Part shown: positions 25,744 to 33,239 of the stretch, piece after piece | How positions within the stretch are numbered: the first letter of the stretch is position 1 | Layout of the letters: each line of letters opens with the position of its first letter | Source of the DNA: Pirellulales bacterium | GTDB lineage: Bacteria; Planctomycetota; Planctomycetia; Pirellulales; Thermoguttaceae | NCBI GenBank assembly: GCA_016931075.1 | Contig: JAFGFF010000261.1 | Coordinates: 1-44,656, forward strand | Length of the DNA stretch: 44,656 bases | Direction: 5' to 3' | Notes under the pieces: generated by a model | What the model was told of the DNA's origin: nothing | The model's database searches: none | The model's input: the letters and a program-made list of their open reading frames with translations, nothing else | Position numbers and translations under genes: made by a program

Positions 25744-27786
25744 ATGCCCTCCATCCTCGACCACCTTAACCCGCAGCAACGCGAGGCCGTCACCCACGGC
25801 CGGGGACCACTTCTTGTCGTTGCCGGGGCGGGCACGGGCAAGACGGCCACGCTCGTGCATCGGGTGGCGTGGTTGATCGCCGAAGGGACCGAGCCGGCGA
25901 GAATTCTGCTCTTAACGTTCACGCGCCGGGCGGCGGCCGAGATGTTGCGAAGGGCGGACGGGGTGTTGCGCGAGATGGAGACGGCCACCGGGCGGCCGCG
26001 GAGCAGCCGGGTGGTCAGCGGGACGTTTCACGCCGTGGCCACGCGGCTCTTGCGGCGCTACGGCAAGGCGATCGGGCTGCCCGAGGGATTTTCGATCCAC
26101 GATCGGACCGATTCCGAGGACCTGATGAACGTCCTGCGGACCTCGCTGGACCTGGCCAAGACCGACCGGCGGTTCCCAAAAAAGGGAACCTGTATGAACA
26201 TCTACAGCCGGTGCGTGAACAGCCGGGCGAAGCTCGAAGAGATGCTGGCCCAGCACTACCCTTGGTGCAAGCAGTGGGAAGCCGAGCTCAAAAAGCTGTT
26301 CGACGCCTACGTCGATCGCAAGGAAGCCCAGGCCGTGCTGGACTACGACGACCTGCTGGTCTTCTGGCACGCCTTGTTGGACGACCCGACGGCCGGCCGG
26401 CGGCTGGGTGAGCAGTTCGATTGCGTCCTGGTCGACGAATATCAGGACACAAACCGCCTGCAGGCCGAGATCCTCTATCGGCTATGTCCCGACGGCCAGG
26501 GCCTGACCGTGGTGGGTGACGACGCCCAGTCGATCTACTCGTTCCGCGCCGCCACCGTGCGAAACATTCTGGAACTGCCCGAGCGGTATCCGGACCTGAG
26601 CGTCCTGACGCTCGAACAGAACTACCGGAGCACGCAGCCGATCCTCCAAGCGACCAACCGCGTCATCGGGCTTGCCCAGGAGCGGTATCGGAAGGAACTC
26701 TGGTCCGATCGGTCTGAAGGCGAGCGGCCGGCCATGGTCACCTGCGAGGACGAGGACGACCAGACCGAGTACGTCATCCGCCGCGTCCTCGAGCACCGCG
26801 AATCGGGCGTCGACCTGCGTCGCCAGGCGGTCCTGTTTCGGGCGTCGCACCACAGCATGACGCTCGAAGCGGAACTCTCACGGCGGAACATCCCGTTTCA
26901 CAAATACGGTGGGCTGAAGTTCGTCGAGACGGCCCACATCAAGGACCTGATGGCCTTCCTCCGCCTGGCCGAGAACCCGCTGGACCAGGTGGCCGGCGCC
27001 CGGCTCCTGCCGCTGTTGCCCGGCATTGGCCCGGGCCGCGCCCGGTCGCTCATGGAGCGCCTGCACGCGTCCGGCGGCGATTTTTCCGTCTGGCGGAAAT
27101 GGAAACCGCCCGAGGCGTGCCACAAGCGTTGGCCGGCGATGGTGGAATTGCTCGCCGGGCTGGCCAAGTCCAAAGCCGCGCTGGCCGATCAGGTCCATCA
27201 GGTCCGGACGTTCTACACGCCGCTGTTGGAAGAGAACTACGACAACGCCAAGCCGAGAGCCCGCGACCTGGAGCAGTTGGAGCAGATCGCCGCGCGTTAT
27301 CGCGACCGGCGGACGATGCTGGCCGAGATCACGCTCGATCCGCCCAGCTCGACCCAAGACCTGGCCGGCCCGCCGCGCAAGGACGACGATTTCCTGGTGC
27401 TCAGCACGATCCACTCGGCCAAAGGCCTGGAGTGGGACGCGGTCTACGTCATCCACGCGGCCGACGGCAACATCCCGTCCGACATGGCCACCGACTCGCC
27501 CGAGCAAATCGAGGAGGAGCTTCGCCTGTTCTACGTCGCCCTGACCCGGGCGAAGAACTGGCTCTACGTCACCTGCCCGCTGCGCTACTATCATCACTCT
27601 TTCGGCCGCAGCGACATCCACAGCTACGCCCAGCCGACGCGATTCCTGCCCCAGGACGTGGCCGAGCGCTTTTTCAACCGCACGACGACCGACGTCCCGC
27701 GCGAGGAAGACGGCCTCGACCCGTCCCCCGGCTCCGCCCGCCTCTCCAGCCGCGACATCCGCCGTCAGACGAAAAGGCTCTGGTAG
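25744..27786 (+). CDS. UvrD/PcrA-like ATP-dependent DNA helicase (superfamily 1A)
   Basis: A 680-residue SF1A 3'-5' helicase. Motifs in order: Q-motif LNPQQREAV (8-16), Walker A GAGTGKT (28-34), Ia LLTFTRRAAAEM, Walker B VLVDEYQDTN, III VVGDDAQSIYSFRAA, IV LEQNYRSTQ, V LSTIHSAKGLEWDAVYVI, VI LFYVALTRAKNWLYVT. The protein is shorter than typical UvrD (about 720) and ends in a basic tail (RDIRRQTKRLW) without the UvrD C-terminal Tudor-like domain being obvious. It probably works in DNA repair or plasmid/phage replication restart. The ATG directly follows a C-rich stretch with no Shine-Dalgarno, but homology begins within ten residues, so the start is firm. A decayed copy of the motif VI region is found at 31565-31632. 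Confidence 0.94.
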   Translation: MPSILDHLNPQQREAVTHGRGPLLVVAGAGTGKTATLVHRVAWLIAEGTEPARILLLTFTRRAAAEMLRRADGVLREMETATGRPRSSRVVSGTFHAVATRLLRRYGKAIGLPEGFSIHDRTDSEDLMNVLRTSLDLAKTDRRFPKKGTCMNIYSRCVNSRAKLEEMLAQHYPWCKQWEAELKKLFDAYVDRKEAQAVLDYDDLLVFWHALLDDPTAGRRLGEQFDCVLVDEYQDTNRLQAEILYRLCPDGQGLTVVGDDAQSIYSFRAATVRNILELPERYPDLSVLTLEQNYRSTQPILQATNRVIGLAQERYRKELWSDRSEGERPAMVTCEDEDDQTEYVIRRVLEHRESGVDLRRQAVLFRASHHSMTLEAELSRRNIPFHKYGGLKFVETAHIKDLMAFLRLAENPLDQVAGARLLPLLPGIGPGRARSLMERLHASGGDFSVWRKWKPPEACHKRWPAMVELLAGLAKSKAALADQVHQVRTFYTPLLEENYDNAKPRARDLEQLEQIAARYRDRRTMLAEITLDPPSSTQDLAGPPRKDDDFLVLSTIHSAKGLEWDAVYVIHAADGNIPSDMATDSPEQIEEELRLFYVALTRAKNWLYVTCPLRYYHHSFGRSDIHSYAQPTRFLPQDVAERFFNRTTTDVPREEDGLDPSPGSARLSSRDIRRQTKRLW

Positions 27787-28327
27787 GGCACTTGAAGGCG
27801 GAGCTTGTGTGAAGCACCCGAAGGGCCGTTCCGGCTATAGGTGCCAGGCACCTTTCCCGCAAGCCACCTATTCGCCTTTCCGTGTGTCGGCGGAACAAAA
27901 AGGCATTCCACGGTGTGCAGCCAGTGCGTTGGCAACGGTTTTGTTGCGTTTTTGCATTTGATTGACAATTTGTTTGAAGGTCACATCGTTCACAAAATGA
28001 ACATCGCCGGCGATCCATCGAAACAGTTTTATTGTTCCCGTGAACAAACGCAAACACCTTAATTCGCGAGTGTGTGTTCAGGTCTTTTCACGGGACACGA
28101 GGCACGGCAGGCAGACTGTTGACATGCCAAATGGCGTGAGACTATATAAGTCGATGCGAGTTGAAATGAGAAGGCTTTTCGCGAAACGACTCGCCTATCG
28201 GCGGCAACAGGGGAGAGGCATTCATTCACTTCTTGCGACCTGCGTCTCGTGACGGTCGCATTTCCAATACAAGCGGTGGCGGAGAAGGCTCATTGATTAC
28301 GGCTACTATGATTCTCGTAAGACAGGA
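27787..28327. other. AT-richer intergenic region upstream of the surface-protein locus
   Basis: About 540 bases between the helicase gene and the first PEP-CTERM gene, markedly lower in GC than the flanks. It starts with a small hairpin (GGTGCCAGGCACC near 27839) and contains a good promoter candidate (28119-28148). Short frames (for example 27841-28062) have no recognisable content or ribosome-binding site and are not called. The low GC may mark a boundary of an acquired segment. Confidence 0.6.
28119..28148 (+). promoter_or_regulatory. Probable sigma-70-type promoter for the first PEP-CTERM gene
   Basis: TTGACA at 28119-28124, 18-nt spacer, TATATA at 28143-28148, within an AT-rich stretch. 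This is the best promoter match seen in the window and would give a leader of about 180 nt before the ATG at 28337. Confidence 0.5.
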
Positions 28328-28336
28328 ATGAAAAGT

Positions 28337-29728
28337 ATGAGATGTCTATTGCCGGTGTCGTTCTTGCTCATTGCGATGGTTGCGATAACCTCGCCCAGTC
28401 CCGTTCTCGCCGAATGGATTCCCTCCGGGGTGCTCGTCGATCTCCAGGGCGACAACGCCCACGGCGGGTACGGCAATCAAAAGGGCCCCATTGATTACAC
28501 CTTTCAGAACGGTGAAACGGGAAACTACTGCAACATGAAGGCCGAGGACGCGAATGGAGGATCCGATCCGACGCCGAAGAGCTGGTCCCTGGTCCCCAAC
28601 GATCCTGCTACCATCGCGGGAACAACCGCGACGTTGACCATACTCGCCCCGACCACAGGCACGGAAGACCTGGTGGGCTGGGCAGGGACGGACACCCCTC
28701 CCGGGATCGTGGGCGAAAGGGGGCTGAACACCGACTACATGCTCGTTCTCGCTTCGGGCAACAGCTACGGCGTTACCACGGACGGGAGTTATGACTTTGA
28801 AATCACGGGCTTGTTGGCGTCGACGAGGTATCGGCTCGGCCTGGTGACAAGCAACCTGAGCAGTACGACCAGTGGCCTGGATTTCTCGTTTGCCGACGGC
28901 GCTACGTGCGGAATCAGGCCTGCTGTCGGATTTCCGGTCGGATCGACCAACTATGTGACCGTCCAGTCCGACGCCACGGGCAAGATCGCCGGAACAGCGT
29001 CGCTTTCCGCGGGTTGCACCCAGGGCGAGTGGGCCGGAATGTCCCTTGACCTCGCGCTGCCCGATCCGGTCCGCCAATGGAATCTCGACTTCGGGGGAGA
29101 CGGCACCTATACGAATTACGGTCAAGATGACCATCCCCATCCGCATCAATCGGATGAGTTCGGGCAGTGGAATGCCCTAAGCGTGATGTCGACGACGGGG
29201 GCGGGCACGGTCGACCCGACGATCGTGATGGCCGACAGCACCGGCGACAGCACCAATCCCGTGACGTTCACGGCGACCGGAACCTATAAAGGTTGGACGG
29301 GAATCCCGGGCGAGGACACCGGCGACTCCTCGCTTCGCAAAGACGATATCATCTTGCCCAAGAACGGTCCACGCACCCTCTATTTCGAGTTGTCGGGATT
29401 GCAGAGCGGCGGGGACTATTACTTGACGTTGATTTCCGGATCGGCGACCGATACGAGGCGTCACTTGGACATCACGGTCGACCTCGATGGCGACGGGGAT
29501 CTGGGGGACGAGACGTCCCGCAGGATCACGAGCACGTTGGTCGGCGAAAGAACCGTCTTCTTCACGGCGAATGCCGAGGGCAGGCTTGTCGGAACCGCCT
29601 ATTTCGACGGCAGCGCGGGTGAAGGCGATCTCGCCGGCCTCCGGCTGGCTCTCGTCCCGGAACCCGGTTCGCTCGTGTTGCTGTTGACCTTGTTCGCCGG
29701 AGGGTTGTTCATCCGCCGGCGCCGATAG
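28337..29728 (+). CDS. PEP-CTERM surface/secreted protein, paralogue 1
   Basis: A 463-residue exported protein with signal peptide (residues 1-25, VSFLLIAMVAITSPSPVLA) and a C-terminal PEP-CTERM signal: VPEPGS, a hydrophobic segment (LVLLLTLFAGGLFI) and RRRR, which is processed by an exosortase-like enzyme. The mature part is rich in Gly, Thr, Asp and Ser. It is a clear paralogue of the next gene: shared blocks include GQDDHPHPHxxDEFGQWN, GWTGIPGEDTG, TDTRRHL and FFTANAEGRLVG. It has no dockerin. The ATG at 28337 has AGGA nine bases upstream; an ATG at 28328 is too close to it. The function of the family is not known to me. Confidence 0.85.
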   Translation: MRCLLPVSFLLIAMVAITSPSPVLAEWIPSGVLVDLQGDNAHGGYGNQKGPIDYTFQNGETGNYCNMKAEDANGGSDPTPKSWSLVPNDPATIAGTTATLTILAPTTGTEDLVGWAGTDTPPGIVGERGLNTDYMLVLASGNSYGVTTDGSYDFEITGLLASTRYRLGLVTSNLSSTTSGLDFSFADGATCGIRPAVGFPVGSTNYVTVQSDATGKIAGTASLSAGCTQGEWAGMSLDLALPDPVRQWNLDFGGDGTYTNYGQDDHPHPHQSDEFGQWNALSVMSTTGAGTVDPTIVMADSTGDSTNPVTFTATGTYKGWTGIPGEDTGDSSLRKDDIILPKNGPRTLYFELSGLQSGGDYYLTLISGSATDTRRHLDITVDLDGDGDLGDETSRRITSTLVGERTVFFTANAEGRLVGTAYFDGSAGEGDLAGLRLALVPEPGSLVLLLTLFAGGLFIRRRR

Positions 29729-29747
29729 GAAAGGCGTGTTGGGGGGC

Positions 29748-29779
29748 GGTTCTCCCCGCGCGTGCGCGCGGGGAGAACC
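29748..29779 (+). terminator. Strong hairpin between the PEP-CTERM paralogues
   Basis: A 14-bp perfect GC-rich stem (GGTTCTCCCCGCGC and its complement) with a 4-nt loop, 20 bases past the stop codon. No T-run follows, so it may terminate weakly or protect the 3' end of the upstream message. Confidence 0.5.
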
Positions 29780-29853
29780 ATCGCGTGCCAACGTTTTCCG
29801 GAATCATTCCTCTCCGGAAACATGCCATGTTGTTCACTGAAAGGATATCGAAC

Positions 29854-31452
29854 ATGCGAACGCTGTTTCTTCTCGCAATTGCGCTGACAATGAGCGCCTT
29901 GTCGCCGACCGTCCAGGCCGCTTGGAACTTCGATTTCCAGGGCGCCAACACCACGTACAACGGGCAAGTCGGACCCGTCGACTACGTCTTTCCAGGTTTT
30001 TTCTGGGATGAAGCGGGAAACTACATTACCGTACAGGGGCTGACCGACGCCGACCCTCCTCTTTACGACAGTACGCCCAAAACGTGGTCGTCGTTAGTGG
30101 ACAGCAACGGCACGCCGACCGGCGTGGCGTTTTCTTTTCTCGCCCCGAGCGAAGGCACGGAAGACCTGGTGGGTTGGGCCGGGACGATTGTCCCTGGCAG
30201 CGAAATCAAAAACCAACAAGGTCTTAACACCGACAATTTAATCATCTATCCCGCGGATAATGCCCTCGGCATCATCACGGACGGGAGTTATGACTTCGAA
30301 ATCACGGGCTTGTCGGCATCGACCAAGTATCGGATCGGCCTGGCGGCGGGCAACAATTTATCCGCGACTCGAGGCGTGGATTTCTCATTTAACGGCGGCG
30401 CAACTTGTTCTATCCAGAATACGCTCTGTCCGACGGCTTATGTGACCGTCCAGACGGACGCCGCCGGCAAGATCGTCGGAACGGCATCGATCCCCACGGG
30501 ATTCACCGAGGGCAACTGGGCCGGGATGACCATTGACGAAATGTCGTCCAAGAGCGTCGTCCGCCGCTGGAATCTCGACATCGGGGGAGACGGCACCTAT
30601 ACGGCAAACGGTCAAGATGATCATCCCCATCCTCACGAGGCAGATGAGTTCGGTCAGTGGAACGTCATGGACGTGCCGGCGACCCACGGCGCGAGCACGC
30701 CGACCGTGACCGATCCGCTGGTGGTGATGGACGACAACACGGGCAGTAGCACAGGCGCCGTGACGTTCAAGCTGATCGGTGAGGTTGCCGGTTGGACGGG
30801 AATATCCGGCGAGGACACCGGCCTCGCTTCGCTGGTTAAAGATGATCTCATCTTGAAGTTCGAGGGCTCCGCTTCCGGATTGCCCAACCACCTTGATTTC
30901 GAAATGACGGGATTGACGACCGGCGAAGAATATGCTTTGACTTTCGTCGGTGGAGTGACAACCGATACCAGACGCCACTTGCACATCACGGCCGATCTCA
31001 ACGGAAACTCTATCCTGACGGACGAATCGTACGTCGTGATCACTTCCATGTTCAACGAAGAAACCGTGTATTTCACGGCGAATGCCGAAGGCAAGCTAAT
31101 CGGCGCGCTCGATTTCCCGGGTTCCACCGGCGAAGGCAATCTGGCCGGCATCCGGCTGGCGTTGTTGTCCGACGTCGTGACTCCAGGCGACACGAACAAT
31201 GACCATCAAGTCGACGAATTCGACGCCAGAACGCTGGCAAGCCACTGGTTGATGGACGTTCCTCTCGGAGACGTCACCCAAGGTGATTTCAACGGCGACG
31301 GCAAGGTCGACGACCTCGATGCCTCGATCCTCGCGGCGAATTGGACAGGCACCGGAGAAGGCTCCGCAGTGCCCGAACCGTCCTGCTTCGTTCTCCTGCT
31401 GGGCATCTTGCTGGGTCTCGGCGCGTTGCGCACGCGGCAACGGCGCTGCTAA
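29854..31452 (+). CDS. PEP-CTERM surface protein with dockerin repeats, paralogue 2
   Basis: A 532-residue exported protein. Signal peptide residues 1-24 (LFLLAIALTMSALSPTVQA). The body (25-440) is paralogous to the preceding gene, including GQDDHPHPHEADEFGQWN and TDTRRHLHITADLNG. It then adds a dockerin type I pair: GDTNNDHQVDEFDARTLASH and GDFNGDGKVDDLDASILAAN, each with the calcium-loop pattern (DxNxDxxxDxxD). It ends with PEP-CTERM: VPEPS, hydrophobic segment, then RTRQRRC. The ATG at 29854 follows AAGGA at good spacing. A dockerin next to PEP-CTERM implies a calcium-dependent partner or self-interaction at the surface; no cohesin is seen in the window. Confidence 0.88.
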   Translation: MRTLFLLAIALTMSALSPTVQAAWNFDFQGANTTYNGQVGPVDYVFPGFFWDEAGNYITVQGLTDADPPLYDSTPKTWSSLVDSNGTPTGVAFSFLAPSEGTEDLVGWAGTIVPGSEIKNQQGLNTDNLIIYPADNALGIITDGSYDFEITGLSASTKYRIGLAAGNNLSATRGVDFSFNGGATCSIQNTLCPTAYVTVQTDAAGKIVGTASIPTGFTEGNWAGMTIDEMSSKSVVRRWNLDIGGDGTYTANGQDDHPHPHEADEFGQWNVMDVPATHGASTPTVTDPLVVMDDNTGSSTGAVTFKLIGEVAGWTGISGEDTGLASLVKDDLILKFEGSASGLPNHLDFEMTGLTTGEEYALTFVGGVTTDTRRHLHITADLNGNSILTDESYVVITSMFNEETVYFTANAEGKLIGALDFPGSTGEGNLAGIRLALLSDVVTPGDTNNDHQVDEFDARTLASHWLMDVPLGDVTQGDFNGDGKVDDLDASILAANWTGTGEGSAVPEPSCFVLLLGILLGLGALRTRQRRC

Positions 31453-31482
31453 GGTCTACTAACCCCTGTGCAACCAATCTCT

Positions 31483-31550
31483 GGGCGCCATGGTCGACTT
31501 TTCCGCCCTTGTGGCTTCAAACAAGGGTGGAAAAGCCGGCCATGGCGCCC
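31483..31550. repeat. Long palindrome after the dockerin/PEP-CTERM gene
   Basis: GGGCGCCATGGTCGACTTTT... pairs with ...AAAAGCCGGCCATGGCGCCC: a stem of about 30 bp with few mismatches and an 8-nt loop, 31 bases after the stop. A short T-run (ACTTTTC) follows, so it could act as a terminator, although its length is more typical of a mobile palindrome. Confidence 0.75.
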
Positions 31551-31564
31551 GGCACTTTTCATGG

Positions 31565-31632
31565 ATGAAGAATGGACTCTACGTCACCTGCCCATGGTGC
31601 TACTATCACCACTCCTTTGGTAGGAGTTGTCC
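31565..31632 (+). pseudogene. Decayed fragment of the uvrD-like helicase 3' end
   Basis: The reading KNGLYVTCPWCYYHHSFGRS matches KNWLYVTCPLRYYHHSFGRS just after motif VI of the helicase at 27552-27620. The nucleotide match is high across about 65 bases, including shared synonymous choices (CTCTACGTCACCTGCCC is identical). It has no start or context of its own. It is a relic of duplication or of a recombination event at this locus. Confidence 0.8.
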
Positions 31633-31640
31633 AAGAATAA

Positions 31641-31678
31641 CTCCCCTCTCCCTTTGGGAGAGGGGCCGGGGGTGAGGG
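31641..31678. repeat. Palindrome CTCCCCTCTCCC...GGGAGAGGGG
   Basis: CCCCTCTCCC, TTT, GGGAGAGGGG followed by GGGGGTGAGGG. This resembles a palindromic repeat found in many unrelated bacterial genomes. Confidence 0.7.
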
Positions 31679-31832
31679 CGGGTTGTGTTTAGGAAGCGGG
31701 AAGATATTCTTGGAAAACTTCTTAGGGTAGGCGGAGGGTAATAATTGAGCCCAGACCCGAATTATGGCGGTATAACATGGAGATTGTCGCGATCGTTTCT
31801 CGATGGACATCGATTCACGAAAGGAGATCCCC

Positions 31833-32315
31833 ATGAACGTTGCTCGTTTCACGTTGGTGTTGGCGATCCTGTTCTGCTTTGGGGTTTGCCCGGTCGCCTG
31901 GGCAAGCAAACCGGTCGAGAAGTCGGTCAGCGCCGCGGACATCGAGTCGGGGGCGGTCCAGATTCTCGGCCAGTCGGGGCTTCCGATGGGCACGCCGTTC
32001 CGGGGCAAGCTGTCGATCGTCAAGCGGCCCGGCAAGCGCGATCAGGTCCAGATCGAGATTCCCTCGCTAAAACGGACCATTACGTTCGATTCGATGTTCG
32101 TGAGGTGCTACGCACTCAATTTGGAGGACATGGACATCCAGAAGTATGACGGCAAGGAAGTCGTGGGGTATGAGCATCTCAGCTATGTGCTCTACCCGGT
32201 GGCGTTTTGGAAAGATCGCGCCCCGCTCGTCTCGCCCCCGAAAGACCTAACACCCGGCTTCCAGACCCACCTCATGATCCGCTTTCCCGAGGTCCGGCCG
32301 ACAAAAGCACCGTGA
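31833..32315 (+). CDS. Small exported hypothetical protein, 160 aa
   Basis: Not recognised. A signal peptide (residues 1-25, FTLVLAILFCFGVCPVAWA) precedes a compact domain with alternating hydrophobic/charged strands (VQILGQSGLPMGTPFRGKLS, KRDQVQIEIPSLKRTITFD, VVGYEHLSYVLYPVAFWKD). A very good ribosome-binding site (AAAGGAGATCCCC before the ATG at 31833) makes the start secure. It sits between the PEP-CTERM pair and the lipoprotein gene and may belong to the same envelope locus. Confidence 0.75.
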   Translation: MNVARFTLVLAILFCFGVCPVAWASKPVEKSVSAADIESGAVQILGQSGLPMGTPFRGKLSIVKRPGKRDQVQIEIPSLKRTITFDSMFVRCYALNLEDMDIQKYDGKEVVGYEHLSYVLYPVAFWKDRAPLVSPPKDLTPGFQTHLMIRFPEVRPTKAP

Positions 32316-32419
32316 TCGGCTGGGGGCCTCTCTCCAACTGCCCTTGACCCGACCGGGGGGTTCGGGTACGGTCTCACCTCTTGCTGGGGCTGGAATCCGT
32401 GGCGAAGGAGGCGGTGCGC

Positions 32420-33214
32420 GTGCCGAGAGGTTTGGGTCGAACGGCGTGGATGCTGAGCGGGCTGCTGGGCGTGTTGTTGTCCGGCTGCGGCTCGTCGCGC
32501 TGGGCCATGGACGACCCGGACTATGCGGCCAAGTACTCCAAGCCCTACGCCCGACGGGGTAAGCTCTGCCGGATGGCCAAGCAGATGATCGACGCCCGAC
32601 ATGTCAGCGGGAAGAGCGGTCGGTACATCGGCACGTCGGTCGCCGGCGACCCGGTCGCCGTGGGAGGCCAGGCCGGAGCGTTCGGCTACCTGTCTCCGGA
32701 AGTCTCCACCCACGTTGCCCTGGCCGGGGTAGCCGGCACGGCGGCGGAAGACATGTTCGTCGGTCTGGACACGGGCCTGCGATTTCAGCCGCCCACCCGA
32801 TTCGCGCCGTTCGTCGGCGGAGGCTTTTTTCTCGGCTACAACGAGAAAGAAGTCCTCGCCTCCGACGACCTGATCGACAACGACGACGACGGCACAATCG
32901 ACGAATGGCGCGAGATGAAGACGACCTACCACTTCCTCGGCGCGGTCTATCCGGAAATCGGCGCCCACTTCTGGCTCGACGGCACCACCCGTCTGACCGC
33001 CTCGGGCAGCTACTACGTCAACACCACCGGCCGAGCCAACGACTTCTGGTTCTTCGGCCTCTACTTCTCGAAGATCAGCCGCAAGTCAACGGATGACGCA
33101 GTGATCGTCTTGCCTCCACCGCCAGAGCACAACGTGGAAGAAGAGACCACGAAAGACACGGACGACACGAAAGAGAAGGTCGAGTACACGCGTTACGAGC
33201 CGAAGGACGAGTGA
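32420..33214 (+). CDS. Predicted outer-membrane lipoprotein with beta-barrel-like body
   Basis: A 264-residue protein starting at a GTG that lies eight bases after AAGGAGG. The N-terminus (TAWMLSGLLGVLLSGC) is a lipoprotein signal with the lipobox LLSGC. The body alternates short amphipathic strands with glycine and aromatic residues (VAVGGQAGAFGYLSPEVSTH, FVGLDTGLRFQPPTRFAPFV, GGGFFLGYNEKEV, NDFWFFGLYFSKIS), as in small outer-membrane barrels. A calcium-loop-like DNDDDGTIDEW is in the middle. The C-terminal 35 residues are highly acidic/basic (EEETTKDTDDTKEKVEY). It is convergent with the giant repeat gene, 25 bases between stops. Function is unknown. Confidence 0.7.
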   Translation: MPRGLGRTAWMLSGLLGVLLSGCGSSRWAMDDPDYAAKYSKPYARRGKLCRMAKQMIDARHVSGKSGRYIGTSVAGDPVAVGGQAGAFGYLSPEVSTHVALAGVAGTAAEDMFVGLDTGLRFQPPTRFAPFVGGGFFLGYNEKEVLASDDLIDNDDDGTIDEWREMKTTYHFLGAVYPEIGAHFWLDGTTRLTASGSYYVNTTGRANDFWFFGLYFSKISRKSTDDAVIVLPPPPEHNVEEETTKDTDDTKEKVEYTRYEPKDE

Positions 33215-33239
33215 TCGTCGATTGTTGCCGTGCTCGTTC

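Larger units (their letters stand above)
31453..31832. other. Intergenic region with palindromes and a helicase-gene remnant
   Basis: About 380 bases holding, in order, a long palindrome (31483-31550), a 68-bp relic of the uvrD-like gene (31565-31632), a second palindrome (31641-31678) and a TATAAC-containing AT-rich stretch near 31771 without a matching -35 box. No intact gene is supported. Confidence 0.65.

Noticed and set aside
27841-28252. Small plus-strand frames in the AT-rich gap before the PEP-CTERM pair
   Set aside because: No ribosome-binding site, signal peptide or recognisable motif; they overlap the promoter candidate.
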